DNA of 64,000 nucleotides from Firmicutes bacterium HGW-Firmicutes-14 (GCA_002840275.1 PHAB01000003.1:226206-290205); one strand, 5' to 3'. Positions 52,221 to 61,402 are shown, counted from the stretch's first letter. The notes: generated by a model from the sequence alone, not told the origin. Program-made: numbers and translations.

Positions 52221-53611
52221 ACAGCAGTGAATACAGGCAGTATTATAATTTGACCCAGGGGTTGTGCAATCACTGCGGTAGGCTGGTTCCTGCCAAAGTG
52301 TTCTTTTCCGCCGGGAAAGTATATATGGATAAACTCTGCAATGACTGCGGGCCATCCCGGGCCCTGATATTCTCCGATGCCTCCAGGTACAAGGGTTTGA
52401 CCCACTTTGTCACCGGCGGAAAACCGGCTTTGCATAATAATACAAGTATCAGCAAGGGCTGTCCTGACGACTGCGGCCTTTGCCCCAGTCATTCTCAGCA
52501 TACGTGCCTGCCAATCATTGAAATAACCGACAAGTGTAACCTGAATTGCCCTATTTGCCTGGCTGAAAACGCATCATCCTGGGAAATGAGCATTCAGGCG
52601 TTTCAAGATATTATTGATAACCTGATCAGGTGTGAAGGAACTGTTGATATTATCAACCTCAGCGGCGGTGAGCCAACTATGCACAGCAGCTTCCGGGAAA
52701 TTGTGCGGCTGGCCGCCAGGCCGGAATTTGCGGCTGTCAGCCTAAGCACAAATGGTTTGACCCTGCTCACTAATGAATCACTCCCGGAGTTTCTGGCTGC
52801 CCAAAAGGTATTCGTTTCACTGCAGTTTGACGGGTTTTCAGACCATGTTTACGGTGTTTTGCGTGGTAAATCGCTTTTGGAAGAAAAGATGCTGATTTTA
52901 GAAAAGCTGGCTGAATACAAAATCCAGTCATCACTGGTAGTAACCGCAGCCAAAGGAATTAATGATGACCAACTGGGCAAGATTACAGAGTATTTTCTGG
53001 GTAACCCGTTACTCTGCAGTATGACAATTCAACCTCTAAGTGTGGTCAGGGAACTGCCGGAATCAATCGCCTTCGACCCCATGGACCGCCTGACTGTGCC
53101 TGACATAGTGAATCTGGTAGCCGATGGCTCTATGGGAGTATTAGAAAAAGACGATATTTTGCCATTACCGTGTTCTCATCCGGCATGTTTCCACATAGGT
53201 TACCTGTTAGATCTGGGCGACGGCGAATTCATCCCTTTAAACAGGCTTTTCCCGGCAGAGCAGTATCTGGACGTGGTCAGGGACCGCTCCCTGTTTGGCC
53301 TGGACGCTAATTCACTGGAGGCAGTACAGTCTTTGGTATATCAATTGTGGTCTTCGGCGGGGATGGTTCCCACCACAGAAAAAATCCTCAACATCCTGCG
53401 CAACCTGCTCCGGGAGGTATCCCGTGATTACTCACCCCAAAAGGCCATGCAGCTGGGAGCAGGTAAAATCAAATCGATATTTATCCACCACTTTATGGAC
53501 AGATACAATTTTGACCTGGCCAGAGCCAACAAGTGCTGTGAACACTATCCCAAAACAGATGGGCGAATTTGGCCCTGCTGTGTATATAATAACCTGCACC
53601 GGATCAGGTAA
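52217..53611 (+). CDS. radical SAM protein, Tes/MJ0619-like (second of the operon)
   Basis: A 464-residue paralogue of the previous gene and of 15564: C-N-H-C, K-G-C-P-D-D-C-G-L-C-P, cluster motif C-N-L-N-C-P-I-C near residue 110, L-S-G-G-E-P-T, P-C-S-H-P-A-C, and W-P-C-C-V-Y-N-N-L-H. TTG start overlapping the previous stop (TTGA). Two enzymes of this class encoded back to back suggest successive or paired radical steps, perhaps as a complex. Confidence 0.87.
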   Translation: MNSSEYRQYYNLTQGLCNHCGRLVPAKVFFSAGKVYMDKLCNDCGPSRALIFSDASRYKGLTHFVTGGKPALHNNTSISKGCPDDCGLCPSHSQHTCLPIIEITDKCNLNCPICLAENASSWEMSIQAFQDIIDNLIRCEGTVDIINLSGGEPTMHSSFREIVRLAARPEFAAVSLSTNGLTLLTNESLPEFLAAQKVFVSLQFDGFSDHVYGVLRGKSLLEEKMLILEKLAEYKIQSSLVVTAAKGINDDQLGKITEYFLGNPLLCSMTIQPLSVVRELPESIAFDPMDRLTVPDIVNLVADGSMGVLEKDDILPLPCSHPACFHIGYLLDLGDGEFIPLNRLFPAEQYLDVVRDRSLFGLDANSLEAVQSLVYQLWSSAGMVPTTEKILNILRNLLREVSRDYSPQKAMQLGAGKIKSIFIHHFMDRYNFDLARANKCCEHYPKTDGRIWPCCVYNNLHRIR

Positions 53612-53628
53612 AAAGGAGTGCTGGTAAG

Positions 53629-54612
53629 TTGCCAAACACCAAAAAGAAGTTTTGCCTGCGTTCCTTTTGGGATACCTTGCGGCTGGGGATATTATCGGCT
53701 CTGATGAACCACAGGCTTCCTTCCGGGATCAGGGTGCATGAGGAAACAGGCAGGGCTGTCAGATTACGGACCTATACTTCTTCCGGCAGTCATTGTCCGG
53801 TGGTAGTATTGCACGGTATAACCACCCGGGGTTTTAATGACCACCGGTTAGTGAACTTCTGCCATGTTCTTGCTGCTGTAGGTTTCAGGGTATATACCCC
53901 GGACCTCGATGGCCTAAGAAATCTTAAAATAACTCCAAGTGATATTGACCTTGTTTGCAGGTCTGTACAGGAAGCATATAATCAAAACAATAAAAAGGTG
54001 GGAATTATCGGTTTCAGCTTTGGCGGAACATATGGTTTAATAGGCGCAGCTTCACCTGAGATCAGGGAAAAAGTCAGGTTTGTCCTGGCTGCCGGTGCGT
54101 ATTGGTCTTTGGAAAACATCACTCATTATACATTTAAGACTCCCCAGACAGACCCATATGCCAGGCTGGCCCTGATGTCAGAAGAGTTGGAATGCCTTAA
54201 TCTGAATTCCGGCGAAAAACAAATGTATCTTAAGATTATGAATGAGTTTTGTGCAAGAAAAGACCGGTTTACCCCGGAAGAACAGTTACTTATTAAAAAG
54301 ATTACCGCCAGCCCGGCCCTAAGTGAGGTTTTGGAACATTGGAATCAAAAATTAAAACAATTGTCCATGCTCAGCCTTTCCGGTAATACTTATCTGGATG
54401 ACCTGCAGGCAGAAGTTCTGCTGCTGCACAGCAAAGGTGATGAAGTTATTCAAGTAAGCGAAACCGAAGCCATTTTAGCTTATTTAAAAAACGCCGGAAA
54501 AAATGCGGCCTGTTGCCTGTCAGGTAATTCGGGACATATGGAGTACCTTGACGGAGAACGGACCGGGTTGTTTGGTTTGTTTTACCACATGATGAAACTT
54601 AAAAACCATTGA
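53629..54612 (+). CDS. alpha/beta-hydrolase of the FAS-like operon
   Basis: A 327-residue alpha/beta-hydrolase. Visible are V-V-L-H-G-I-T-T-R-G, the nucleophile elbow G-F-S-F-G-G, and a catalytic His in N-S-G-H-M-E-Y. It may release or transfer the finished acyl chain from ACP (thioesterase/acyltransferase role, inferred). TTG start with AAAGGAG before it; TTG 53629 lies 17 bases after the radical SAM stop. Confidence 0.8.
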   Translation: MPNTKKKFCLRSFWDTLRLGILSALMNHRLPSGIRVHEETGRAVRLRTYTSSGSHCPVVVLHGITTRGFNDHRLVNFCHVLAAVGFRVYTPDLDGLRNLKITPSDIDLVCRSVQEAYNQNNKKVGIIGFSFGGTYGLIGAASPEIREKVRFVLAAGAYWSLENITHYTFKTPQTDPYARLALMSEELECLNLNSGEKQMYLKIMNEFCARKDRFTPEEQLLIKKITASPALSEVLEHWNQKLKQLSMLSLSGNTYLDDLQAEVLLLHSKGDEVIQVSETEAILAYLKNAGKNAACCLSGNSGHMEYLDGERTGLFGLFYHMMKLKNH

Positions 54613-54621
54613 GGTGATACT

Positions 54622-56091
54622 GTGTTTGGCAAAAGATTGGTTTATCTGGATAATACAGCGACCACCAGGACCAGGAGAGAAGTGGTGTCCGAGATGGCCA
54701 AATATTTTAAGAGTATTTATGCCAACCCTTCTTCCATCCATAAAGACGGCCTGATTGCCCGCGGCAGTATTGAGATGGCCAGGGAACGCATTGCCCAGAC
54801 CCTCAACTGCCTTTCTGATGAAATCATCTTTACCGGTTCAGGCACCGAAAGCAATAACCTGGCCATCAGGGGAACTGCCATGAGCCAGGCCGGAAAGGGT
54901 AAACACATTATCACTTCGCAAATTGAACACAGTTCCATTTTAAAAACATGCCAGCAGCTGGAGACCCAAGGCTATGAGGTAACATACCTGGATGTCGACC
55001 ATTGCGGCAGGTTTGACCTGGACCGGTTAAGCCGCTCCATCAGAACTGATACAATCCTGGTTTCTCTCGGCTATGTCAATAATGAGATAGGTACTGTTCA
55101 AGATGTTAACAAGATAATTGGCATTGTCCGAAAGCACAATATTATACTGCATTTCGACGCAGTACAGGCATTGCCATATATTCATTTAGACCTGTCATTA
55201 TTGGGAGCTGATTTGGTTTCCTTTTCCGGCCACAAGTTGTATGCTCCCAAAGGTATAGGATTATTATATGTCCGGCAGGGAACAAACCTGATACCGGCTG
55301 TAACAGGCGGGGAGCAGGAATTTGGCATCCGCAGCGGGACTGAGAATGTACCCTATATTGTGGGTTTATCTAAAGCAATTCTTCTGAATCACAAAGAAAA
55401 GGACAGCTATGTTAAGGGTCTCTCACATATGAGAAACCTTTTGATTGAAGGTGTGCTCAACTCTATACCGGATTGCGTTCTGACCGGGGACCCGGTCAAC
55501 CGTTCACCAAATCATGCCAGTTTTTGTTTCCGCGGACTCAATGGAAAAATGCTGGTCAAGGAACTTTCCCTGCACGGTTTTGAGGTCTCCAGCGGTTCAG
55601 CCTGTTCTTCACCCCGGAATGACCCTTCCCATGTACTCCAAGCGTGTAAAATAGACCAGGAGTTCCTGCATGGCAGCCTAAGGGTAACCCTGGGTAAGTA
55701 TAATCGAAAAAGGGATGTCGAACGTTTTCTGAAAACTTTGGCAGACGTGGTTTCCCGGATGCGCAGTGACAAAAACCCTTATAACAATGAATCAATCTTT
55801 ATGTCCCAGACCGAGTTCAGAGAAAAAATGGAAAAAGGGGAGTCCATGCAAATCCTTGATGTCCGCCACGTTAATTACCCCCGCCGGTCAATTCCGGGTT
55901 CAATTCATATCCCCGTCTGGAAAGTCAAAAATAACCTGCGAAGGCTGGACCCAACCCTGGAAACTATCGTGGTGTGTTACCAGGGGGATATCATTTCGCC
56001 ACAGGTCCACCAGACACTGGTGAAGCACGGATTCAAAAAAGTTAAGGTGTTAAAGGGAGGTTTGTTCAATTATTTTAGATTTATTGTCTGA
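54622..56091 (+). CDS. cysteine desulfurase (NifS-like) fused to a rhodanese domain
   Basis: A 489-residue two-domain protein. Residues of about 1-385 are a class V aminotransferase/cysteine desulfurase: Y-L-D-N-T-A-T-T, PLP Lys205 (S-G-H-K-L-Y-A-P-K), and catalytic Cys328 (G-S-A-C-S-S). Residues of about 395-485 are a rhodanese: I-L-D-V-R-H and the active Cys452 (V-V-C-Y-Q-G-D). It would take sulfur from cysteine and pass it as persulfide within one chain. In this operon it could supply sulfur to the product or repair the radical SAM clusters. GTG start with GAGGTGA. Confidence 0.9.
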   Translation: MFGKRLVYLDNTATTRTRREVVSEMAKYFKSIYANPSSIHKDGLIARGSIEMARERIAQTLNCLSDEIIFTGSGTESNNLAIRGTAMSQAGKGKHIITSQIEHSSILKTCQQLETQGYEVTYLDVDHCGRFDLDRLSRSIRTDTILVSLGYVNNEIGTVQDVNKIIGIVRKHNIILHFDAVQALPYIHLDLSLLGADLVSFSGHKLYAPKGIGLLYVRQGTNLIPAVTGGEQEFGIRSGTENVPYIVGLSKAILLNHKEKDSYVKGLSHMRNLLIEGVLNSIPDCVLTGDPVNRSPNHASFCFRGLNGKMLVKELSLHGFEVSSGSACSSPRNDPSHVLQACKIDQEFLHGSLRVTLGKYNRKRDVERFLKTLADVVSRMRSDKNPYNNESIFMSQTEFREKMEKGESMQILDVRHVNYPRRSIPGSIHIPVWKVKNNLRRLDPTLETIVVCYQGDIISPQVHQTLVKHGFKKVKVLKGGLFNYFRFIV

Positions 56092-56626
56092 TCATTACAA
56101 CCTGGTAATCTTCCTGTTCCTGGCGCTGATAAAAGGCCTTGTTGAAACCTATGCCGGACTGCACAGGGGTAAGGGTGGAGAGGAGGGCTCTAAGATAATA
56201 TCCAGGTTTTTTGTTATTATGGGCTTATTAACTCCTGCATTGATTCTGCTGGAAACCGTATTATTAGGGCACAACCTGTCCCTGGCAATATGCCTGACCA
56301 TGGGTACAACTGCCCTGCTGCTTTTCCTCCTGAGAGCTGCTGCGATCAAGGAACTTGGCAGGTTTTACAGTGTGAATATCCGCATAACCGAGGACCATCA
56401 GCTCGTTAAAACAGGGGTCTACCGGTATTTCCGGCATCCACTGTATTTAATCGGTATTTTGGAGAACGTTTTTTATCCCATGGCCGCCGGGGCATATTGG
56501 ACGGCTGTGTTGTTGGTTGTTACAGTAACTCCAGTGATATTACTGCGCAGGCACCGGGAAGAAGGAATCCTGCTGAAAAAGTTTGGCCGGGAATATGCGG
56601 ACTATAGGAAGAGTACTTGGTTTTAG
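56084..56626 (+). CDS. ICMT/phospholipid-methyltransferase-type membrane enzyme
   Basis: A 180-residue membrane protein with about four helices, and the family end: V-K-T-G-V-Y-R-Y-F-R-H-P-L-Y, then R-R-H-R-E-E-G-I-L-L-K-K-F-G-x-E-Y-A-D-Y. These enzymes methylate carboxyl groups, amines or thiols of lipids. TTG start overlapping the desulfurase gene by 8 bases. Last gene of the operon; a 30-bp repeat follows 7 bases later. A related domain ends the YeeE/YedE-like fusion at 19985. Confidence 0.83.
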   Translation: MSDHYNLVIFLFLALIKGLVETYAGLHRGKGGEEGSKIISRFFVIMGLLTPALILLETVLLGHNLSLAICLTMGTTALLLFLLRAAAIKELGRFYSVNIRITEDHQLVKTGVYRYFRHPLYLIGILENVFYPMAAGAYWTAVLLVVTVTPVILLRRHREEGILLKKFGREYADYRKSTWF

Positions 56627-56632
56627 TAATCA

Positions 56633-56662
56633 AGCAGGAAATATTAGCCATTATGACGAAAA
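56633..56662. repeat. 30-bp direct repeat, copy 2 (right flank of FAS-like operon)
   Basis: Identical to 44766-44795 over 30 bases and placed 7 bases after the last stop of the operon. In one frame both copies read A-G-N-I-S-H-Y-D-E, but there is no convincing gene. Confidence 0.9.
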
Positions 56663-56956
56663 ATACTATTATTATTCAAATTAAGTAAATTCTTTCAGCA
56701 TAATGGGAATAGAAACCACCGAAGATTTTCGAAAAGGATTAGTTAAGATGTTTGAATTGCTGAGGAATTAGGTAATCCATAAATTGATGTAAAAGCAGGA
56801 AGACAGTAATATGCAGAACTACATTTCACGAGGGAAAATGGGTTCTGCATAAGCCGCAATTGTCTATTAGGGGAAGTTGGGCATTGCATGCTTTATTGCA
56901 ATCATAAGAGGATTCGATTTGATATATCGCATATGCACTTTTAAGGGGGAATATTA
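56663..56956. other. intergenic region, AT-rich, no gene seen
   Basis: Between the right repeat and the HEPN gene. A 22-codon reading (ATG at 56702) has no ribosome-binding site. No terminator or RNA gene recognised. It marks the change from mid-GC biosynthetic DNA to AT-rich defence-type DNA. Confidence 0.5.
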
Positions 56957-58162
56957 ATGATTTTTGAAATTCTGTGCTTGGACAAAGCAGAACAAGTTAA
57001 ATCAAGAACGGTAAAGACCTTTCTCTATGCTCTTATGGCAAATGACAATCTTTTTGAAAAGCCGATGATGGATGTAGGCAAGGGTGAGATTACAGACTCC
57101 CAAAAAAAGCTGCAACTTAATATCAATCAGTTTCCAACAGACAAAATGTTGACAGGCGAAAGGTATTCGGTGGCTTTTACCATTAGTGTTAAATGTGACC
57201 AAACAAAAACAATAGATATGTTTCGGGTGGATTTGGTAGATTATATCAAAGCTATCGGCTTTTCAAATGTACGCATACTACTTGACGAGGTATCGGCAAA
57301 ATTTGCTGCTTCTCTGTATCCTAAAGTGTATTCCTTGGAGAACCAAGTCCGTACTTTTATGATTAACTTTTTCCTCAAAAATTTAGGTACAAATTGGACA
57401 AAGCTTGCAATGTCCGGTGACACATTGGAAAAAATTAAAAAACGAAAGCATAACGATAAGATTTTCATTGCTAATAATCGTATTGATAGCGATGTTGCAC
57501 TTATTGATTTTGATGAATTAGGGCGCATACTTTACAATGAAAATTCAATTTTAAGTAGTAAAAAAACTGACAATGTAGCGATTCTGATTGAAAAAATTTC
57601 ATTGGCTACTGACTTGAACGCTTTGAAAAGCGAGGTCTTGGAAGGCAATTTTTATAAGTACTTCAAAGATTGTTTTACCCAAAAAGATTTTCAAAGTAAG
57701 TGGTATGAACTGTATTACTATAGGAATAAGCTTGCCCACAATGGTTCATTTTCTCAGGAAGAAATTGACACTTGTACTGCTATTTGTGATAGCATCTCAG
57801 CTATCATTGATACAGCCTATGAGAAACTGGACACCTTTAAACTTAGTACATCCGACCAAGAGGCTTTAATGGCTGCCGTTAATGAGTTCGCCTCCGAAAC
57901 TCTGCAAGACAGTTTTCACGGTAGTAGCTTATACTCCACAATAACCGAAGATATATTACTTGAAGAATTACAAAATGCGCAGAATAAATTGCCTTTTGTA
58001 GGATTAAGACATTTTGTCGTTGAATGGCTCGGAAAACAAGGTTACGACTTTGATGCCTCATTTACTCTTATAAACTACTTAGAGGACAAAGGAATTGTTA
58101 AACTTACAAAGGTGGATAATCCTTACGGAGATTACCAAACCACGAAAATTTCAATTGCTTGA
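56957..58162 (+). CDS. HEPN-domain protein, likely defence-related
   Basis: A 401-residue soluble protein. The RNase-type HEPN motif Rx4-6H appears at Arg256-Asn-Lys-Leu-Ala-His261 (Y-Y-Y-R-N-K-L-A-H-N), in a helical region. Its N-terminal part (residues of about 1-150) contains beta-rich sequence I do not recognise, and the C-terminal part a winged-helix-like segment. HEPN proteins cut RNA in antiviral and toxin-antitoxin systems. It is AT-rich and sits in a defence-type island. AAGGGGGA precedes the ATG. The partner, if any, is unclear. Confidence 0.65.
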   Translation: MIFEILCLDKAEQVKSRTVKTFLYALMANDNLFEKPMMDVGKGEITDSQKKLQLNINQFPTDKMLTGERYSVAFTISVKCDQTKTIDMFRVDLVDYIKAIGFSNVRILLDEVSAKFAASLYPKVYSLENQVRTFMINFFLKNLGTNWTKLAMSGDTLEKIKKRKHNDKIFIANNRIDSDVALIDFDELGRILYNENSILSSKKTDNVAILIEKISLATDLNALKSEVLEGNFYKYFKDCFTQKDFQSKWYELYYYRNKLAHNGSFSQEEIDTCTAICDSISAIIDTAYEKLDTFKLSTSDQEALMAAVNEFASETLQDSFHGSSLYSTITEDILLEELQNAQNKLPFVGLRHFVVEWLGKQGYDFDASFTLINYLEDKGIVKLTKVDNPYGDYQTTKISIA

Positions 58163-58365
58163 CTATAGGGAGAGTCCAAAATGTTCTCCTCTGTGGGACA
58201 ATAAATCGATAGAGTTCCAATTATGATACAAAACTGAATTGTTAAATTATCTTTTTATCCAAAGAAAATGAATTGCGAATCATATACGCATTAGGCTAAT
58301 AATCGGCAGTTCATGTAACTGAATGTTTTAGGTATGATTTAAAAAAGAGGACAGGTGGCGCGAAA

Positions 58366-59266
58366 ATGTTTTTTACGGAAGATGATAAGATTATGCACGG
58401 AATGCTATGTAACAACGTTCATAGTTTGCGTGATTTACTCTATGCGGATAAAAATAAAAAAGGACATGAGCAGACGCACGCAAAAGAATATTACGTAGCA
58501 ACAATTTTAGAAGAAGCTATTAAATTTCTTACATCGGTGATTCGATGGGAAGATGATTTTAAGGACTCTAAATTTGTCAAAGCGTCCAGAATTAATATCA
58601 GGGTTATCTGTTCATCGGATAGAAACTTCTTTGAAATAAAGGCTTAAAGAGGCATTAAAGACTACAGATAATTTAGGGAAAATCCTTATCGGGTTTACCT
58701 ATGATAATTACTCATTTGCAAGTGGAAAAGTCCATTTCTCCACAGATCTAGATAATCAATCTTCGGAAATAATAATGACTACAATCCGTTTCATTTTTGC
58801 TATTATAAGCAAAGTTACAGTATTATGTGCGCAGTGGCTAAGGGTCGGAGATTTAAAAGAATTTAAGAGAGTAGATGAAGTCTTATCTAGAATTCCTAAT
58901 ATTCCAGCTTGGTATACTCCATTACTTAAAGATATATACGATATTGATGACTATGTTTATACCATGGATGGGAAGTTAGGGCGCATAATCGACAAATTAA
59001 CAAGTCAATATGGATATAGAGCGTATAAAATTCATTTCTTGGATGATAATGACGCGGATATTTCAGAGGATTACTACCCGGCTCAATATTTTAAACGCAT
59101 ACAGCCAAAACAAGAATTGTATGATATGTGCTTTAAAGCACAACCTGAATTTAAAAAGTTATATGATGCTAACCCTGATGAAGAACAATTGAAATCTTGT
59201 TTAGATACTTCCATAAAAATGCTTTGGAATTTGGGATTAAAAAACCGATTATTGAACAAATCGTAA
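58366..59266 (+). pseudogene. hypothetical gene broken by a frameshift near 58640
   Basis: The first frame runs from ATG 58366 to a stop at 58647; the second is open from about 58640 and ends at 59266. Removing one base in the AAA run around 58638-58640 joins them into one 299-residue protein (F-F-E-I then R-L-K-E-A-L-K). No family recognised. The frameshift sits at a homopolymer, so an assembly error is possible; otherwise the gene is broken. Confidence 0.65.
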
Positions 59267-59612
59267 GTTGAATAAACACATGATGAAACTTGTGATGGTT
59301 TTTGGGTGGTCATGAAACGGTAGTTACTTTTTATTTTAGCCCAATAATTAGGAACCAATACTTTTTCGGTATTCCTATTATCCATAATATGACTTTTTGA
59401 TTTGAACTACACATTCGGGCCAGCTTGGCCCGATGTTAGGCGTATATTTAATAACATATATCTTCAAAAGTAGCAAGCATGACCTAGAATCTTTAAATAT
59501 GGCACTGCCTTTGGAAATATTTTCATGCTATTATATTATTAATTGGTCAAGTTCTAGCTTAATTAATTATTTTTTTACACGCGAAACCTTTGTGTAAGGG
59601 AGGGACGACAAT
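59267..59612. other. AT-rich intergenic region with a GC-rich dyad
   Basis: No gene seen. At 59415-59436 lies a dyad with CGGGCCA/TGGCCCG and flanks CATT/ATG. A related sequence, CTTGGCyCGATGTTA, recurs at 63363-63377, just past the ABC-3C genes. A promoter for the nuclease gene probably lies in the last 100 bases. Confidence 0.5.
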
Positions 59613-60854
59613 ATGCCGGAAGTTGAAAACACTCAAATAGACTCAACGTTATCTACAGATGTTGGCGATGAAACTTCCAATAGATTCCGATATCAATGGG
59701 TTTTATCAGCTATAATCTGCTGCATGCTACTAGATCAAGCCGAAGACACCCAAGAAGTGTTTTGTGAGCATCACGAGGATATTTTGCTAAAACATGTTAA
59801 TGGTCTTTTTACCGGTATACAGGTAAAAACTAGAGCAAGCGATCAACCACTTTGGAAATCAAGCGATGAAGAAGTGGTTAAAGCTTTTGCCAGATTTGTA
59901 ATACTAGACAGACAATATCCAAGACAGTTTCAAGCCTTTCAATTTATCACAAATCACCCCATACAGTCATCCTCGAATGGACAGGATATTTCATATTTGC
60001 TATGTCAAATAAGACAAAATGAAAGTCATGACTCATTATGTAATGTTGCTAAAACCTTTATACGAAAGATATCAAGAATAGCAGGAATTTCGGAAGAATA
60101 TATCTTTCATACACTTAAAAAGGCATCAGTCAAACATGATTTGCCTAAATTTCGAGATGCCACCATGCGGCTTATAGACACAATAGTTATAGTTTGGGAT
60201 AGAGCACAGGGAGCTTCTTATGAAGGAATTAAACGTGCTGCAAGCCATTTAATTGATGCATGCTTTCGTGCTTCGTCATTAGCAAGCCAAGATTTATTAC
60301 CTGCATATTTGCCTTTTTCATCCAGCGGAGTTGAAAGAGAAATTCAAGAACGCATAGCAGGAAAAACATTCAGCAAACAGCGCGTTCAAGATGTGCTATT
60401 ACAAGGCTTAGATGACACAATACCATTATCTTGCGATCCAATGGATTTGGAAGATATCCGTACGGGCAGTAAAGAATTGCTGCGCAAAAAACTAACCGCA
60501 GGTGGATTTTCAGCTATATCGACTATATACGCTGAAGACTTGCGGGATACAGCAGATTATGCAGGAGCACGTCTTATACAAAAATATGGTCGTGAACAAG
60601 GCCTCCAAAAATATTACGAATTACGATTAAAAGTCCAAGGGGATGCTGCCAGAGCATATGAAAAGCAAAAAAAGGATGAAGATCCGTTTGGACTTCATAT
60701 GTTGTCCTCTCTTCGTGATAATCTGAAAAACAGGGCTTCATCTGGAGATCAACTTTATGGCTGTTCTGTTGAGCACTTGGAAGGGTTAGCGTATTCGCTT
60801 ACTTCACAATGTAAAATAATATGGAGCATTAATCGTCCGTGGGAGGTGGAATAA
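59613..60854 (+). CDS. DUF4297-type nuclease component of an ABC-3C-like system
   Basis: A 413-residue protein. The N-terminal about 200 residues match DUF4297 nucleases: G-D-E-T-S-N-R-F-R-Y-Q-W, E52-H-H-E55-D56 and the G-I-Q70-V-K72-T core (E...Q-x-K, PD-(D/E)xK-like). The C-terminal half is helical and fits the C-terminal domain that ABC-3C effectors use to contact their partners. It likely cuts DNA when the system is triggered. GGGAGGG precedes the ATG, and the next gene starts at its stop (TAATG). Confidence 0.8.
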   Translation: MPEVENTQIDSTLSTDVGDETSNRFRYQWVLSAIICCMLLDQAEDTQEVFCEHHEDILLKHVNGLFTGIQVKTRASDQPLWKSSDEEVVKAFARFVILDRQYPRQFQAFQFITNHPIQSSSNGQDISYLLCQIRQNESHDSLCNVAKTFIRKISRIAGISEEYIFHTLKKASVKHDLPKFRDATMRLIDTIVIVWDRAQGASYEGIKRAASHLIDACFRASSLASQDLLPAYLPFSSSGVEREIQERIAGKTFSKQRVQDVLLQGLDDTIPLSCDPMDLEDIRTGSKELLRKKLTAGGFSAISTIYAEDLRDTADYAGARLIQKYGREQGLQKYYELRLKVQGDAARAYEKQKKDEDPFGLHMLSSLRDNLKNRASSGDQLYGCSVEHLEGLAYSLTSQCKIIWSINRPWEVE

Positions 60855-61402
60855 TGGATTATGTAGAAATGTTAGCAGATTTAGATGAGCAGCCAGTTCT
60901 GCATAAATCCAGATTATTATTACTACTATATGTCTTTGCAGGTGAAAATAACGAAGGTGCCGTCGAAGGAATTACAAAATTAGCCAAGCTGGATTTTTTA
61001 CTAAGGTACCCTACAATGTTAAAGCATGCTTTAGAAGTCAAAGGAGCATCAACAAAAGATTTATCTCTAGAAGAGCATGAATTATATAGCGTCGAATCAG
61101 AGATGGTGCGCTACCGTTTTGGGCCGTGGGATCATCGTTATCGGTTTTATCTTAATCTTTTAGTTGGTGAAGGATTAATAAAAGTGATTTCAGAAGGGCG
61201 AAAAGTGATAATTGCTTTAACTGACAACGGATTCACGTTTGCGAACAAATTGAGTACAAATCCCTTGCTGCACATATACACTATCCGCGCGAGGATCTTA
61301 AAGAGACATTTTGATATGACCTCGACAAATCTCATGAATTTTATTTATGATACTTTTCCAGAAATTATTTCGCTCAACTCGGGTAGGAGGATACAGTTAT
61401 GA
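60854..61402 (+). CDS. middle component of an ABC-3C-like system
   Basis: A 182-residue soluble protein that joins nuclease and ATPase genes. R-L-L-L-L-L-Y-V-F near the start and the winged-helix-like R-F-G-P-W-D-H-R-Y segment are typical of ABC-3C middle components, which bridge the other two proteins. ATG 60854 shares one base with the nuclease stop, GGGAGGTGG being its site; overlaps the ATPase gene by 4 bases. Confidence 0.7.
   Translation: MDYVEMLADLDEQPVLHKSRLLLLLYVFAGENNEGAVEGITKLAKLDFLLRYPTMLKHALEVKGASTKDLSLEEHELYSVESEMVRYRFGPWDHRYRFYLNLLVGEGLIKVISEGRKVIIALTDNGFTFANKLSTNPLLHIYTIRARILKRHFDMTSTNLMNFIYDTFPEIISLNSGRRIQL

Noticed and set aside
59402..59440. GTTAGGC next to a dyad, resembling an integron attC site
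   Set aside because: The unit is too short and the matching 5' core (RYYYAAC) is absent; the right-hand dyad lacks GTTAGGC, and no integrase was seen.
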